Shown: piece after piece, positions 25,914 to 34,269 of the stretch
Numbering within the stretch: position 1 is the first letter of the stretch
How the letters are laid out: each line of letters begins with the position of its first letter
NCBI RefSeq assembly: GCF_021390325.1
Contig: NZ_JAJUWU010000002.1
Location: 1-59,666 of the forward strand
From: Jiella avicenniae
Lineage (GTDB): Bacteria > Pseudomonadota > Alphaproteobacteria > Rhizobiales > Rhizobiaceae
Reading direction: 5' to 3'
Length of the DNA stretch: 59,666 nt
Made by a program: the position numbers and the translations under genes
Notes under the pieces: generated by a model
The model's input: only the letters and a program-made list of their open reading frames with translations
What the model was told of the DNA's origin: nothing
Database searches by the model: none

Positions 25914-27200
25914 TCAGGCGCCGGGGGCGCGGCCGAGGACGAGGCAGGCGTTCTGCCCGCCGAAGCCGAAGGAGTTGGAAAGAACCGTGCCGATCTCCTG
26001 CCGCCGTGCCGTGTTGGGAACGACGTCGAGTTCGATGGCCGGGTCCGGAGTGTCGTGGTTGATCGTCGGCGGCAGGATGCCCTCCTTCAGGGAGAGGATC
26101 GAGAACACCGCCTCGATGGCGCCGGCGGCGGTCAAGGTGTGGCCGATCATCGATTTGTTGGAGGAGATCGGCGTCTGCTTCAGCTGCTCGCCGAAGACGG
26201 CGGCAAGGCCGGTCGCCTCCATCCGGTCGTTTTCCGGGGTCGAGGTGCCGTGGGCGTTGATGTAGTCGATGCCCTCCGGCGAAAGTCCCGCATCGGCGAG
26301 CCCGGCCTTGATCGCCGCGATGATCGGCGAGCCGTCCGGCTTGGAGCGGGTGCGGTGGAAATCGTCGGCGCGTTCGCCGCAGCCGAGGATGAGACCGTGG
26401 ATCGTCGCGCCGCGCGCCTTGGCCGAAGCCAGGGATTCCAGCACCAACGCCCCGGCGCCTTCGGCCATGACGAAGCCGTCGCGATCCTTGGAGAAGGGCT
26501 TGGAGGCCTTCTCCGGCACGGCGTTGTTGGTGGACAGCGCCGAGAGCAGCGAGAAGCGGATCAGCGATTCCTGGGTGATCGAGCCGTCGGTGCCGATGGT
26601 GATCGCCCTGTCCGTCTCGCCGCGGCGGATCGCCTCGACGCCGAGCTGGATGGCGCTGGCGCCGGAGGCGCAGGCGGTCGACAGCGTGATCGGCAGGCCT
26701 CTCGTCCCGAGCCGGTCGGCCAGCAGTTCGGAGATCCGGCTGCACTGGGTGAGGTGATAGATCGACGGATCGGGATGCTTGCGGGCGATCTGGAGCAGCC
26801 GGTCGTAGCCGGCGGCGTCGATTGCGCTGCCGTCCATCGCGTCGAGCTTCAGCCGGTGCTGCCATTCCATCTCCACCGGCGGCGCGGCGAGGAAGAGCGG
26901 GGCGCCGAAATCCTCGTCGTCGAGCCCCGCCATCCGGATCGCTTCCGAGCCGGCGGCCTCCGCCATGGCATAGGAAAGGCCCGTCGACGTCTCGCCCATT
27001 TCGCCCATGAAGTCGACGCTGCCGGAGATCGTCGTCCTCAGGCCTTCGGTCGAAAAGCGATCGATGCGGTGGATGCCCGAGCGGCCGGAGGTCAACGCCT
27101 CCCAGTTGGTCTCCACGCCCTTTCCGAGCGAGGAGACTATGCCGACACCGGTGACTGCGATGATCGGCCGGCCGAGAAAATCGGTGTCGCTGGTGCTCAT
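25914..27200 (-). CDS. Beta-ketoacyl-ACP synthase with intact active site (acpXL cluster)
   Basis: A 428-residue FabF-type condensing enzyme. The Cys-His-His triad is intact: Cys177 in STACASGASA, His317 in INAHGTSTPEND and His354 in NKSMIGHTLTAAG, plus Lys349. By position it matches rhizobial FabF1XL, elongating acyl chains on AcpXL. I placed the start at the ATG 27200, seven bases after GAGGAA; a TTG two codons upstream is less likely. It neighbours a second ketosynthase that lacks the catalytic Cys, suggesting a heterodimer. Confidence 0.92.
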   Translation of the reverse strand: MSTSDTDFLGRPIIAVTGVGIVSSLGKGVETNWEALTSGRSGIHRIDRFSTEGLRTTISGSVDFMGEMGETSTGLSYAMAEAAGSEAIRMAGLDDEDFGAPLFLAAPPVEMEWQHRLKLDAMDGSAIDAAGYDRLLQIARKHPDPSIYHLTQCSRISELLADRLGTRGLPITLSTACASGASAIQLGVEAIRRGETDRAITIGTDGSITQESLIRFSLLSALSTNNAVPEKASKPFSKDRDGFVMAEGAGALVLESLASAKARGATIHGLILGCGERADDFHRTRSKPDGSPIIAAIKAGLADAGLSPEGIDYINAHGTSTPENDRMEATGLAAVFGEQLKQTPISSNKSMIGHTLTAAGAIEAVFSILSLKEGILPPTINHDTPDPAIELDVVPNTARRQEIGTVLSNSFGFGGQNACLVLGRAPGA

Positions 27201-27284
27201 GGACAATTCCTCGAATCGATCGGACTTGCGACTTTGCGGACGTGACCGGCCGGCTGCCTCACGGCGACATGGCCGGCCCGACCA

Positions 27285-28496
27285 TCACGAACCGGCACCT
27301 TCGATGGCCTCGAGGTGACAGACGCCCTCGCCGTGGAGATGGCCGATACTGGTGACGACGACGTGGCGCGGCGCGCTCTCGGCCGGCCGCTCCTCGCCGC
27401 TGTCGAAGGGCGGGATCGCGCTCCGGCGGGCGAGAGCCCCGGCGGCGAGGGCGACGCCGGCGGGCATCTGCGCCTCGAAGGAATGGCCGAGCATCGTGCC
27501 ATAGGCGCGCACCGGCGCGTTTGGCAGGCGCTCGGCGAGCACGCTGCGCTCGATGTCCACGAGGTCGCCGAGCCCGGTGGCGCCGGACAGGACGAGGATG
27601 TCGTCGCCCGCCTGCGAGACGTCGGCGAGGAGCTCGGCGAAGCGCCTTTCGGTCCGCTCCCGCTCCCGGCGGCCACGATCGCCGGTCGCCGAGACCAGCT
27701 TGGCATAGGCCCGCGCGGCGCGCCTGGCGGCATGCTCCGGCGATTCCAGGACGAGGAAGGCACCGACGCTGCCGATCGCGATGCCCTGATGGTCACCGGA
27801 GCGGGCGAAGACCGGCCGCCATTCGTCCTTCAGCATCAGTTCGGCGAGATCGAAATTGAGGATCAGATCCTTGCGCTCGGCCGAGAAGGCGCCGCCGACG
27901 AGGCAGATCTCGCTCTGGCCGGAGGCGATGCGGGCCCTGGCCGAATAGAGCGCCGAAATGCCGGCCGCTTCTTCGCCCATGAAAGTGCGGGACGAGCCGG
28001 TGACCTTGTGGACGATCGAGATGTTGCCGGCGAGAAGGTTGGAAAGCTGGGCGAGAAACAGCGTCGGCCTGAGTTCGGTCGACAGCGTCTCGTTGATCAC
28101 CGCCCCGACGTCGTTGGCGCCGCGCGCGCGCTCCATCACCATCGCGTCGACGGCCGCGTCCCGCTCGCCGCCGCCGGCCGCGACGATCATGTCGATCTCG
28201 CCGCGCACGGCTTCGTCCATCGGGATTCCGGCGTCTTCCAGCGCCAGCCCGGCCGAATAGGTGCCGAGCTTCTGCCAGGTCTCCATCTGGCGCTGGTCGC
28301 CCTTCTTCGGGATCTGCCGGGACCAGTCGATCGGCGGCAGCCCGTGGACGAAATACGGCGCGTATCCCTCGCTCTTGATGTTGGGCTGCAGACCCGGGCC
28401 ACGCGCGAAGAAATCGAGATGCGTGCCGATGCCCTCGCCGAGGGAGGAGACCAGACCGATCCCGGTGATCAGAACGTCCCTTGGCGTGTCAGTCAT
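27285..28496 (-). CDS. Ketosynthase-like chain-length-factor homologue lacking the catalytic Cys
   Basis: A 403-residue ketosynthase homologue in the position of rhizobial FabF2XL. The N-terminus (DVLITGIGLVSSLGEGIG) is typical, but the active site is changed. Where the partner has ACASGASAI, this protein reads EEAAGISAL, placing Glu176 at the Cys position. The first His is also lost (SGATGLGD), and only the second His region, GTMLGHSFEAQ, is kept. This resembles the KSbeta/chain-length-factor subunits of type II polyketide synthases, where Cys is replaced by Gln. I infer a non-catalytic partner that sets chain length with the downstream synthase. Confidence 0.82.
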   Translation of the reverse strand: MTDTPRDVLITGIGLVSSLGEGIGTHLDFFARGPGLQPNIKSEGYAPYFVHGLPPIDWSRQIPKKGDQRQMETWQKLGTYSAGLALEDAGIPMDEAVRGEIDMIVAAGGGERDAAVDAMVMERARGANDVGAVINETLSTELRPTLFLAQLSNLLAGNISIVHKVTGSSRTFMGEEAAGISALYSARARIASGQSEICLVGGAFSAERKDLILNFDLAELMLKDEWRPVFARSGDHQGIAIGSVGAFLVLESPEHAARRAARAYAKLVSATGDRGRRERERTERRFAELLADVSQAGDDILVLSGATGLGDLVDIERSVLAERLPNAPVRAYGTMLGHSFEAQMPAGVALAAGALARRSAIPPFDSGEERPAESAPRHVVVTSIGHLHGEGVCHLEAIEGAGS

Positions 28497-28630
28497 GAGA
28501 AGCTTCCGTAAGTCTCGACGCCCGCGGACGGGCAGGCAACGTCATCGACGCCGACGCACCGGGGCTGAAGCCGTATCGGGCGCCGTGCGGGCGTCTCCGC
28601 ACGATGCACGGCGTCGGCGGTGGGCCGCGG

Positions 28631-28915
28631 TCAGCCGGCGGCCTTTGCGGCACGCAGTTCGTCGATCTTGGCGCAGAGGTTCTTCAGGACGAAGTATTCC
28701 TCGGTCGGAACTTGTCCCTCGTTCACTTCCTGCGTCCACTTTTCCAACGGGATCTTGATCCCGAATTCCTTGTCGATCGCAAAGACGATGTCGAGGAAAT
28801 CGAGGGAATCGATGCCGAGATCCTCGATCGTGTGGCTTTCCGGGGTAATCTCCGCGCGGTCGATCTCGCTGGTTTCGGCGATGATGTCGGCGACCCGGTC
28901 GAATGTTGAGGACAA
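28631..28915 (-). CDS. acpXL: Very-long-chain acyl carrier protein AcpXL
   Basis: A 94-residue acyl carrier protein whose sequence is near-diagnostic for Acp[22 protein letters not shown], then [20 protein letters not shown] with the phosphopantetheine Ser in GIDSLDF, then [20 protein letters not shown] and [13 protein letters not shown]. It carries the growing C28-type hydroxy fatty acid for lipid A. The start is a TTG at 28915 after AAGGATG; no ATG or GTG fits the conserved N-terminus. It heads the minus-strand cluster. The dehydratase gene fabZXL that normally follows is absent. Confidence 0.95.
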   Translation of the reverse strand: MSSTFDRVADIIAETSEIDRAEITPESHTIEDLGIDSLDFLDIVFAIDKEFGIKIPLEKWTQEVNEGQVPTEEYFVLKNLCAKIDELRAAKAAG

Positions 28916-29295
28916 GGACCCATCCTTATGCGCTTGGTCTGTTCGGATTGGCGCGATGCTATAGGGAAAAGGCAGCCGAAAAGCAAAGTCTCTTCGGCCC
29001 ACCGGCGGCGAAGCCCCGATGGGCCCCGTCGCCGCGCGATTTTGCCGAGGCCATCGAACCCGGCACCGCCGTTTGAAATGCCCGCCAATCTCAACAGTCT
29101 CGACTTGAAAGTCGAAGAAAAACTGCGCAAAGCTGGAGTTGCGCCAGATCCAATCCAACCCCAGCGCTTGCACGAGGGGGCGGCAACGGATCGAGTCGAG
29201 TGGCGACGAATTGGAAAGGCGGCGGAAATCAGAACCGACCGGCCCGACACGAGGCAGCATTCGTCGAAGACAAAAACAATCGGAAGGAACGGGCG
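28916..29295. other. Divergent intergenic region, acpXL and MarR gene
   Basis: A 380-bp gap with no supported gene. It must carry the acpXL promoter on the minus strand and the MarR promoter on the plus strand. A 16-bp palindrome, TCGACTT-GA-AAGTCGA, at 29100-29115 has the size and symmetry of a MarR operator, and I propose it as such. The short frames open here have no family features. Confidence 0.45.
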
Positions 29296-29742
29296 ATGGG
29301 AGGACCGACGCATCGAAACCAACCTGGTCTCGTTTCGAACCGATTGATTCGCGCAGCCACGGCGCTCGGCCGCATCACGTCGCGGGTTCATAAGCGGGAA
29401 GAGGGGCTGACCTCTCCCGAATTCGCCGTGCTTCTCGCCCTCGGCGGCGACAGTGCGAAGCTGACCTCGTCCGACATCGTCGAACTCACGGCCATGGACA
29501 AGACGAAGGTGAGCCGGGCCGTCGCAGCGCTCGATCAGCGCGGCTGGGTCAAGCGGGAGCGGGCGACCTCGGACCGCCGCTTCGAATATCTGACGCTGAC
29601 TGAGGCGGGCGGAGTGGCGCTCGGACATCTCATGCCGAAGATCTTCGAAGCCGAAGCCGCCGTTTTGAAGGCGCTTTCGGAAGAAGAGCGGAACGGCCTC
29701 GAGGCGGGCCTGACGGGCCTCGACCGCGCCATCAGCCACTGA
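29296..29742 (+). CDS. MarR family transcriptional regulator
   Basis: A 148-residue winged-helix repressor of the MarR type. [20 protein letters not shown] leads into the recognition helix region [20 protein letters not shown], and the wing is [19 protein letters not shown]-terminal dimerisation helix follows. I chose the ATG at 29296 because AAGGAA (29284-29289) is six bases upstream; upstream in-frame starts extend into sequence without homology. A palindrome at 29100-29115 in the upstream gap may be its operator. The ligand is unknown. Confidence 0.88.
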   Translation: MGGPTHRNQPGLVSNRLIRAATALGRITSRVHKREEGLTSPEFAVLLALGGDSAKLTSSDIVELTAMDKTKVSRAVAALDQRGWVKRERATSDRRFEYLTLTEAGGVALGHLMPKIFEAEAAVLKALSEEERNGLEAGLTGLDRAISH

Positions 29743-30028
29743 TCGTGCGGCGGCCGCGGGCGGAGCTGCAGCGGTGGATCACGGTCGCCGCCGGCTGGCG
29801 GGGAAGAGGGATTTCCTCGACCCGATGCCGATGGCGCTCGATGCCGACGGGGCCGGCCTTGATCGATCGGCGTCTTCGCATCTCGAACGCGTTTTCATAC
29901 CGGCGAGGGCGGTCCGGCGGCCATGGGCGAACGGCTGGCCGAGGACCGTCGCCGCTCGGACCTGGGATGGCGAGAAGGACGATCGCGGCGAGAGCCAGGA
30001 CGATCCGACGGGCATGACGGGTCTCCAT
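29732..30028 (-). CDS. Possible small exported protein
   Basis: A 98-residue frame with a signal-peptide-like start (METRHARRIVLALAAIVLLA, then IPGPSGDG) followed by an Arg/Pro-rich tail with no recognised domain. It overlaps the last 11 bases of the MarR gene on the opposite strand. The signal sequence is the only support, and it may be a chance frame in GC-rich DNA. If it is not real, the 446 bp between the MarR and Uma2 genes hold nothing I can name. Confidence 0.3.
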   Translation of the reverse strand: METRHARRIVLALAAIVLLAIPGPSGDGPRPAVRPWPPDRPRRYENAFEMRRRRSIKAGPVGIERHRHRVEEIPLPRQPAATVIHRCSSARGRRTISG

Positions 30029-30188
30029 GGCCATTGAAGAGCAGCGGCGAGCCATGGCGCCGAGGTCGTTGACCCGTCTCTTTCCGTGCCGTCGTGCCCA
30101 AGGGTCGCCGTGCTCATAATCGCGGCTGCAAAGGGCGGGCTGAAGCTGCTATTCTGCGGGTCGCTTCCGAAGCCCGACGAGATAGTCC

Positions 30189-30779
30189 GTGAGCCAAGCC
30201 GCGCAGAAGCATTGGACGATCGAGGAGTTCCTGGTCTGGCAGGAGGGCCGGCCCGGCCGTTACGAGTTCGTCGGCGGCCAGCCCGTCAAGATGATGACCG
30301 GCGCGACGGCCCGCCACGACACCATCGTCCTGAACGTTCTTGCCGAGCTGCGCCAGCGCCTCAAAGGCAATCCATGCAAGGCCTTCACGGCGGATTATTG
30401 CGTCAGGACGCGGCACGACCAGATCCGGCGACCCGATGCCGGGGTGGACTGTGGCCGTCGCGACCCCAACGACCTGGTCGCGAGCCAGCCGGTCCTCGTG
30501 GTGGAGGTGTTCTCGCCGTCGACGCGCGATTTCGACCGGGCCGCCAAGCTCGTCGAATACAAGGCCGTGCCCTCGATCCGGACGATCCTCTATGTCGAGC
30601 CCAACCGTCCGGAGGTCTATGTCTTCGAACGGTCGGACGAGGCCCTGGGTGGCTGGCTGGACGAGAGACGGGTCGTCGGTCTCGGCGAGGCGATCGCGAT
30701 CCCGACGCTCGGCATCGTGCTGCCGCTCGCCGAGATCTTCGACGGAGTGGACTTCGTTCCGGGTCCGCTTCTCGGCTAG
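30189..30779 (+). CDS. Uma2 family (DUF820) putative restriction endonuclease-like protein
   Basis: A 196-residue protein of the Uma2/DUF820 family, which has the PD-(D/E)xK nuclease fold and no established function. Motifs are WTIEEFLVWQEGRPGRYEFV at the N-terminus, ARHDTIVLNVLAELRQRL, and the core IRRPDAGVDCG with VLVVEVFSPSTRDFDRAAKL and VEYKAVPSIRTILYVEP. The Asp of RPDAGV and the Glu of VVEVFSPST with the following Lys are the putative catalytic residues. The start is GTG at 30189. A second Uma2 gene lies at 39632-40237 in the glc operon. Confidence 0.9.
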   Translation: MSQAAQKHWTIEEFLVWQEGRPGRYEFVGGQPVKMMTGATARHDTIVLNVLAELRQRLKGNPCKAFTADYCVRTRHDQIRRPDAGVDCGRRDPNDLVASQPVLVVEVFSPSTRDFDRAAKLVEYKAVPSIRTILYVEPNRPEVYVFERSDEALGGWLDERRVVGLGEAIAIPTLGIVLPLAEIFDGVDFVPGPLLG

Positions 30780-30864
30780 ATTAAGATCCCGAAACGCGGG
30801 CCGGTTTTCCGAAGCGATCGAGCGCCCGAAGGACGATGGAGCAGGTTGGCGAGCGGAGCTCGTC

Positions 30865-31563
30865 TCATCGTGCTCCGTCGGTCGGTTCTCCCACCACCAC
30901 GATGTGCAGGCTCCGCGGCCCGTGGGCGCCGAGAAGCAGCGTCTGCTCGATGTCGGCGGAGCGCGACGGGCCGGTGACGAAATTCACCGAGCGGGGCATG
31001 ACCCCCTTGCCGTGACGCTCCCTGATCCGCGTCAGCACCGCCTCCATGTCGCCGGAAACGTCGGCGGCGTCGAGGACGACGAGGTGGTATTCCGGCAGGA
31101 AGTTGAGGCTGGTCGGATTGTCCGGTCCTGAGGTCAGAACCAGGGTGCCGGTCTCGGCGATGGCGCCCGTCGCATGGGACAGGCTGGCGAGATCGTCGCC
31201 CTCGCTCGGCCCGGTCGTCACCGTCAGCGCGGTGCCTGAGAAGTCGAGGCCGGCAAGCCGCGGGTCGCGCCCCATCCTGATCTCTGCAGGAAGGTTTCGC
31301 TCGCGCAGGAAGGCAGCGACTTCTTCCGGGACGTCGGCATAGGCCTCGAGCCGCGTCACCGTCGCGTCGGCCCGGGTCGCCATGGTGACGAAGAGGTCGA
31401 GCCGCTCGGCGGGGGGCAACTGCCCGCGTTCGGGAACGATCCCCTTCGGCGCGCCGGACAGCCGGGCCGCGACGGCCGCGCGCCGCGCCGCGTCGTTGGC
31501 CGGGTTCGCGCCCACGGCGCGGCGAATGCGCCCCATCACGGCGTCGCGCGTCGATCCGCTCAT
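30865..31563 (-). CDS. lutC: Lactate utilisation protein LutC
   Basis: A 232-residue LUD-domain (DUF162) protein, part of the LutABC L-lactate oxidation complex. Family blocks are MSGSTRDAVMGRIRRAVG, then SHATGAIAETGTLVLTSGPD, NFLPEYHLVVLDA, and SVNFVTGPSRSADIEQTLLL with GAHGPRSLHIVVV. It overlaps lutB by four bases (ATGA at 31560-31563). It is the last gene of a long minus-strand run that begins with lutA about 5 kb upstream. Confidence 0.93.
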   Translation of the reverse strand: MSGSTRDAVMGRIRRAVGANPANDAARRAAVAARLSGAPKGIVPERGQLPPAERLDLFVTMATRADATVTRLEAYADVPEEVAAFLRERNLPAEIRMGRDPRLAGLDFSGTALTVTTGPSEGDDLASLSHATGAIAETGTLVLTSGPDNPTSLNFLPEYHLVVLDAADVSGDMEAVLTRIRERHGKGVMPRSVNFVTGPSRSADIEQTLLLGAHGPRSLHIVVVGEPTDGAR

Positions 31564-32993
31564 CGGCTCGTCTCCTGCCCATGGCCGCTCTGCGCGTAGG
31601 CCTGCATGAAGGTGCGCCCTTCCGGCGCGGGAAGGTCTCGCCATTTGGTCCAGCCGCCGGCGAGCGGCAGCGAGCGGAATCGGCCCTTGCGCCCGGCCAG
31701 AAGCTTCAACGCCGGCATGGCGAAGGAGACGGCCGCCCGGTAGAGCTTCGGCCGCCGGGCGAGAAACGCCCAGACGCCGAGCCCGGTGCGGGCCGCCACC
31801 GGCTGCAGATGGCTCTCGAATTCCTTTTCGCGCCAGTGCCGCATCATCTTCGGCAGCGGGATGCGCATCGGACACACCGCCTCGCAGCGGCCGCAGAAGG
31901 TGGAGGCGTTCGGCAGATGGCCGGCCTTGTCGACGCCGATCAGCGACGGGGTCAGGACGGCGCCCATCGGGCCGGGATAGACCCAGCCGTAGGAATGGCC
32001 GCCGACCGCATGGTAGACCGGGCAGTGGTTCATGCAGGCGCCGCAGCGGATGCAGCGCAGCATCTCCTCGAACTCCGTGCCGAGCATGTTGGAACGGCCG
32101 TTGTCGAGGAGGATGACGTGATACTCCTCCGGCCCGTCCTCGTCCTCGGGCCGCTTCGGGCCGGTCGACAGGGTCGTATAGACGCTCATCTCCTGGCCGG
32201 TCGCCGAGCGGGCGAGGACGCGCAGGATCTGCGCGGTATCCTCCAGCGTCGGCACCAGCTTTTCCAGCGAGGCGAGCACGACGTGGCACTTGCCGAGTAG
32301 CTGGGTGAGGTCGCCGTTGCCCTCGTTGGTGACGATGACCGAGGTTCCGGTCTCGGCGATGAGGAAATTCGCGCCGGTGACGCCGATGTCGGCCTCGCCG
32401 TATTTCATCCTCAGGATCTGCCGGGCTTCCGACAGCAGCGTTTCCGGCTTCACCAGGTCCCGCTCCGGGTCGAGATGAACGTGGAACTTGCGGAAATCGG
32501 CCTCGACCTGGTCGCGATTGATGTGGACCGCAGGCGCGATGATGTGGCTCGGATGCTCGCCTCTGAGCTGGATGATGTATTCGCCGAGATCGGTCTCTAC
32601 GGGCAGGATGCCGTTTTCCTCCAGGAAGGCGTTGAGCCCGATCTCCTCGGAGATCATCGTCTTGCCCTTGGTGACGGTCTTGGCCTTTCGCCGTCTGGCA
32701 ATGTCGAGGAAGATCCGCCGCGCGTGGTCGGCGTCTTCGGCGAAATGCACCTTGCCGCCGGAAGCCTCGACCTTCGCCACATAGGCCTCGACGTAGAGAT
32801 CGAGGTGCTTCAGCGTATGGTTCTTGATCTTCACCGCCTCGTCGCGCAGCGCGTCGAACTCCGGCAGGGCGTCGGCGGCCTTCTGGCGCTTGCCGATGAA
32901 GCCTTTCTCGACGTGGCGGAGCGCCCGCTGGAGGTCGACGTCGGCGAGCGCCTTGACGGTGTTGGCCTTGAAGGTCTGGGAGGTGATCTGCAT
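31560..32993 (-). CDS. lutB: Lactate utilisation iron-sulfur protein LutB
   Basis: A 477-residue protein combining an N-terminal LUD domain with a ferredoxin-like region carrying two [4Fe-4S] motifs: CIRCGACMNHCPVYHAVGG and CGRCEAVCPMRIPLPK. With LutA and LutC it oxidises L-lactate to pyruvate. The start at 32993 follows the conserved beginning MQITSQTFKANTVKAL. In typical genomes lutB directly follows lutA; here a macro-domain gene and five DUF29 genes lie between, the nearest (truncated) ending 8 bp upstream. Confidence 0.95.
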   Translation of the reverse strand: MQITSQTFKANTVKALADVDLQRALRHVEKGFIGKRQKAADALPEFDALRDEAVKIKNHTLKHLDLYVEAYVAKVEASGGKVHFAEDADHARRIFLDIARRRKAKTVTKGKTMISEEIGLNAFLEENGILPVETDLGEYIIQLRGEHPSHIIAPAVHINRDQVEADFRKFHVHLDPERDLVKPETLLSEARQILRMKYGEADIGVTGANFLIAETGTSVIVTNEGNGDLTQLLGKCHVVLASLEKLVPTLEDTAQILRVLARSATGQEMSVYTTLSTGPKRPEDEDGPEEYHVILLDNGRSNMLGTEFEEMLRCIRCGACMNHCPVYHAVGGHSYGWVYPGPMGAVLTPSLIGVDKAGHLPNASTFCGRCEAVCPMRIPLPKMMRHWREKEFESHLQPVAARTGLGVWAFLARRPKLYRAAVSFAMPALKLLAGRKGRFRSLPLAGGWTKWRDLPAPEGRTFMQAYAQSGHGQETSR

Positions 32994-33001
32994 GGAGGGG
33001 C

Positions 33002-33316
33002 CTATTCGGGCAGGAAGTCGCGATCGCGAAGCTGTTCGGCGGTATAGGGGCATGTTTCGGGGAAGGTCGAAAGCGGGAGCTCGGTCTCATGCGCCGCCGA
33101 GCGTCTCGCGCGCCTGTAGGCGTCCGCAAGATGCATTGCCGATGCCACCCTGAACTCCGAGCTTTCGGCCTCCCGTCCGGCGATCCCGATGCGCTCGTGA
33201 TCGATCGTGCCGACCCAGGATCGGGACCGTCTTTCTCGTTGAAATTGCCATTTCGATAGGTGTTGCATCAGGAGGATATAACTCGAGACATGGGCACGGC
33301 GACGACTTTTGCTCAT
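33002..33316 (-). pseudogene. 5'-truncated DUF29 gene copy
   Basis: A 104-residue frame matching only the C-terminal two-thirds of DUF29. It aligns with the intact copies from SSYILLMQHLSKWQFQRERR to LSTFPETCPYTAEQLRDRDF, but the roughly 57 N-terminal residues present in intact copies (NAPKVD...IESVGRS) are missing. The first ten residues, MSKSRRRAHV, look like unrelated read-in. Its 3' end is almost identical at DNA level to that of the copy at 33807-34265, pointing to a recent partial duplication. It may still be translated, since its ATG lies 3 bases after the upstream stop. Confidence 0.7.
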
Positions 33317-33319
33317 CCG

Positions 33320-33802
33320 TCAGTCGTCGTGGGCATCGCTTTTCGGCATTGCATTGACGTCCCGCAGAAATGCCAGATCGTAAGGGCATTCGACAGGAAG
33401 CCGCTCGCGGGGCAATCCGGTGACGATCATCGTCAGGCGAACGGCGTCCGGGAAGACACTCTCGACGGTTCGGTCCGCACCGTCGCGCAGCGACCGGGAT
33501 TCCTTCTCCCCTTCCTCGATCTTGAATCGCGCATCGAGAATGACTTTTGCGTTCTCACGCGTCCGGGAGGCAGGGTCCACTTCCCATTCGAGGAGTGCCG
33601 CCAGCAGATTGCGGTAGCCATCCTCGATGAGATCCCGGACCTCGCGCCCGACGTCCTCCAGCTCTTCGATGACGTTGGGCAGGTCCAGCTCGGAAAACCG
33701 TCCGCTCCGCAGCAACTCCGCCTGCTCGAACGCCCACAAATAAACGTCGTCCTCGTAGTCGGACGGTTCAGAGTAATAAGGCTTGTCCTTGGCAAGGCTC
33801 AT
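33320..33802 (-). CDS. DUF29 family protein, divergent copy
   Basis: A 160-residue DUF29 protein (PF01724 type), all-alpha and of unknown function. It has YLWAFEQAELLRSGRFSELD, then LPNVIEELEDVGREVRDLIE at the core. It is the most divergent of the five: the C-terminus reads RLPVECPYDLAFLRDVNAMP and is longer, instead of the LSTFPETCPY/RDFLPE ending of the others. Four bases separate it from the next copy, and its start lies within a 28-bp junction repeated at the other copies. Confidence 0.82.
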   Translation of the reverse strand: MSLAKDKPYYSEPSDYEDDVYLWAFEQAELLRSGRFSELDLPNVIEELEDVGREVRDLIEDGYRNLLAALLEWEVDPASRTRENAKVILDARFKIEEGEKESRSLRDGADRTVESVFPDAVRLTMIVTGLPRERLPVECPYDLAFLRDVNAMPKSDAHDD

Positions 33803-33806
33803 CGTC

Positions 33807-34265
33807 TCACTCCGGCAGGAAGTCGCGATCGCGAAGCTGTTCGACGGTATAGGGGCATGTTTCGGGGAAGGTCGAGAGCGGCAAACCGGTCTCGTCGGCA
33901 GCGTCTTTTCGCGCCAGACGATAGGCTGCGGTCAGGATCGTCCGGGTTTCCCGTTTCAGGCTCGGACTGTCTTCCTCGTCGGATTCGATGTTCGTCCGCT
34001 GCGTCCTGATCGTGTCCGTCCATGATCGGGAACGGCGTTCCGCTTGATACTGCCATTTCAAAAGGTGCTGGATGAGCACCCGGTAGCTCGACTTCAAGGC
34101 ACGCCATTCGGACCGTCCCACGCTCTCGATCTCCTCGATGACGTTCGCGAGGTCGATTTCCCCGAAGCGCTGCTGGCGCAGAAGATCGGCCTCGCGCTTC
34201 GACCAGGCATAACCGTCCCTGTCGTAGAGGTCGTCGGCGGGATCGACCTTGGGTGCATTGCTCAT
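33807..34265 (-). CDS. DUF29 family protein, tandem copy
   Basis: A 152-residue DUF29 protein. The N-terminus DLYDRDGYAWSKREADLLRQ leads to IDLANVIEEIESVGRSEWRA, then LIQHLLKWQYQAERRSRSW and the conserved LSTFPETCPYTVEQLRDRDF end. It is nearly the same as the next copy (34270-34728) in its N-terminal third. The tandem, gap-free arrangement with four-base spacers implies a single transcript with lutA upstream and lutB downstream. Function is unknown; predicted cytosolic. Confidence 0.88.
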   Translation of the reverse strand: MSNAPKVDPADDLYDRDGYAWSKREADLLRQQRFGEIDLANVIEEIESVGRSEWRALKSSYRVLIQHLLKWQYQAERRSRSWTDTIRTQRTNIESDEEDSPSLKRETRTILTAAYRLARKDAADETGLPLSTFPETCPYTVEQLRDRDFLPE

Positions 34266-34269
34266 CGTC

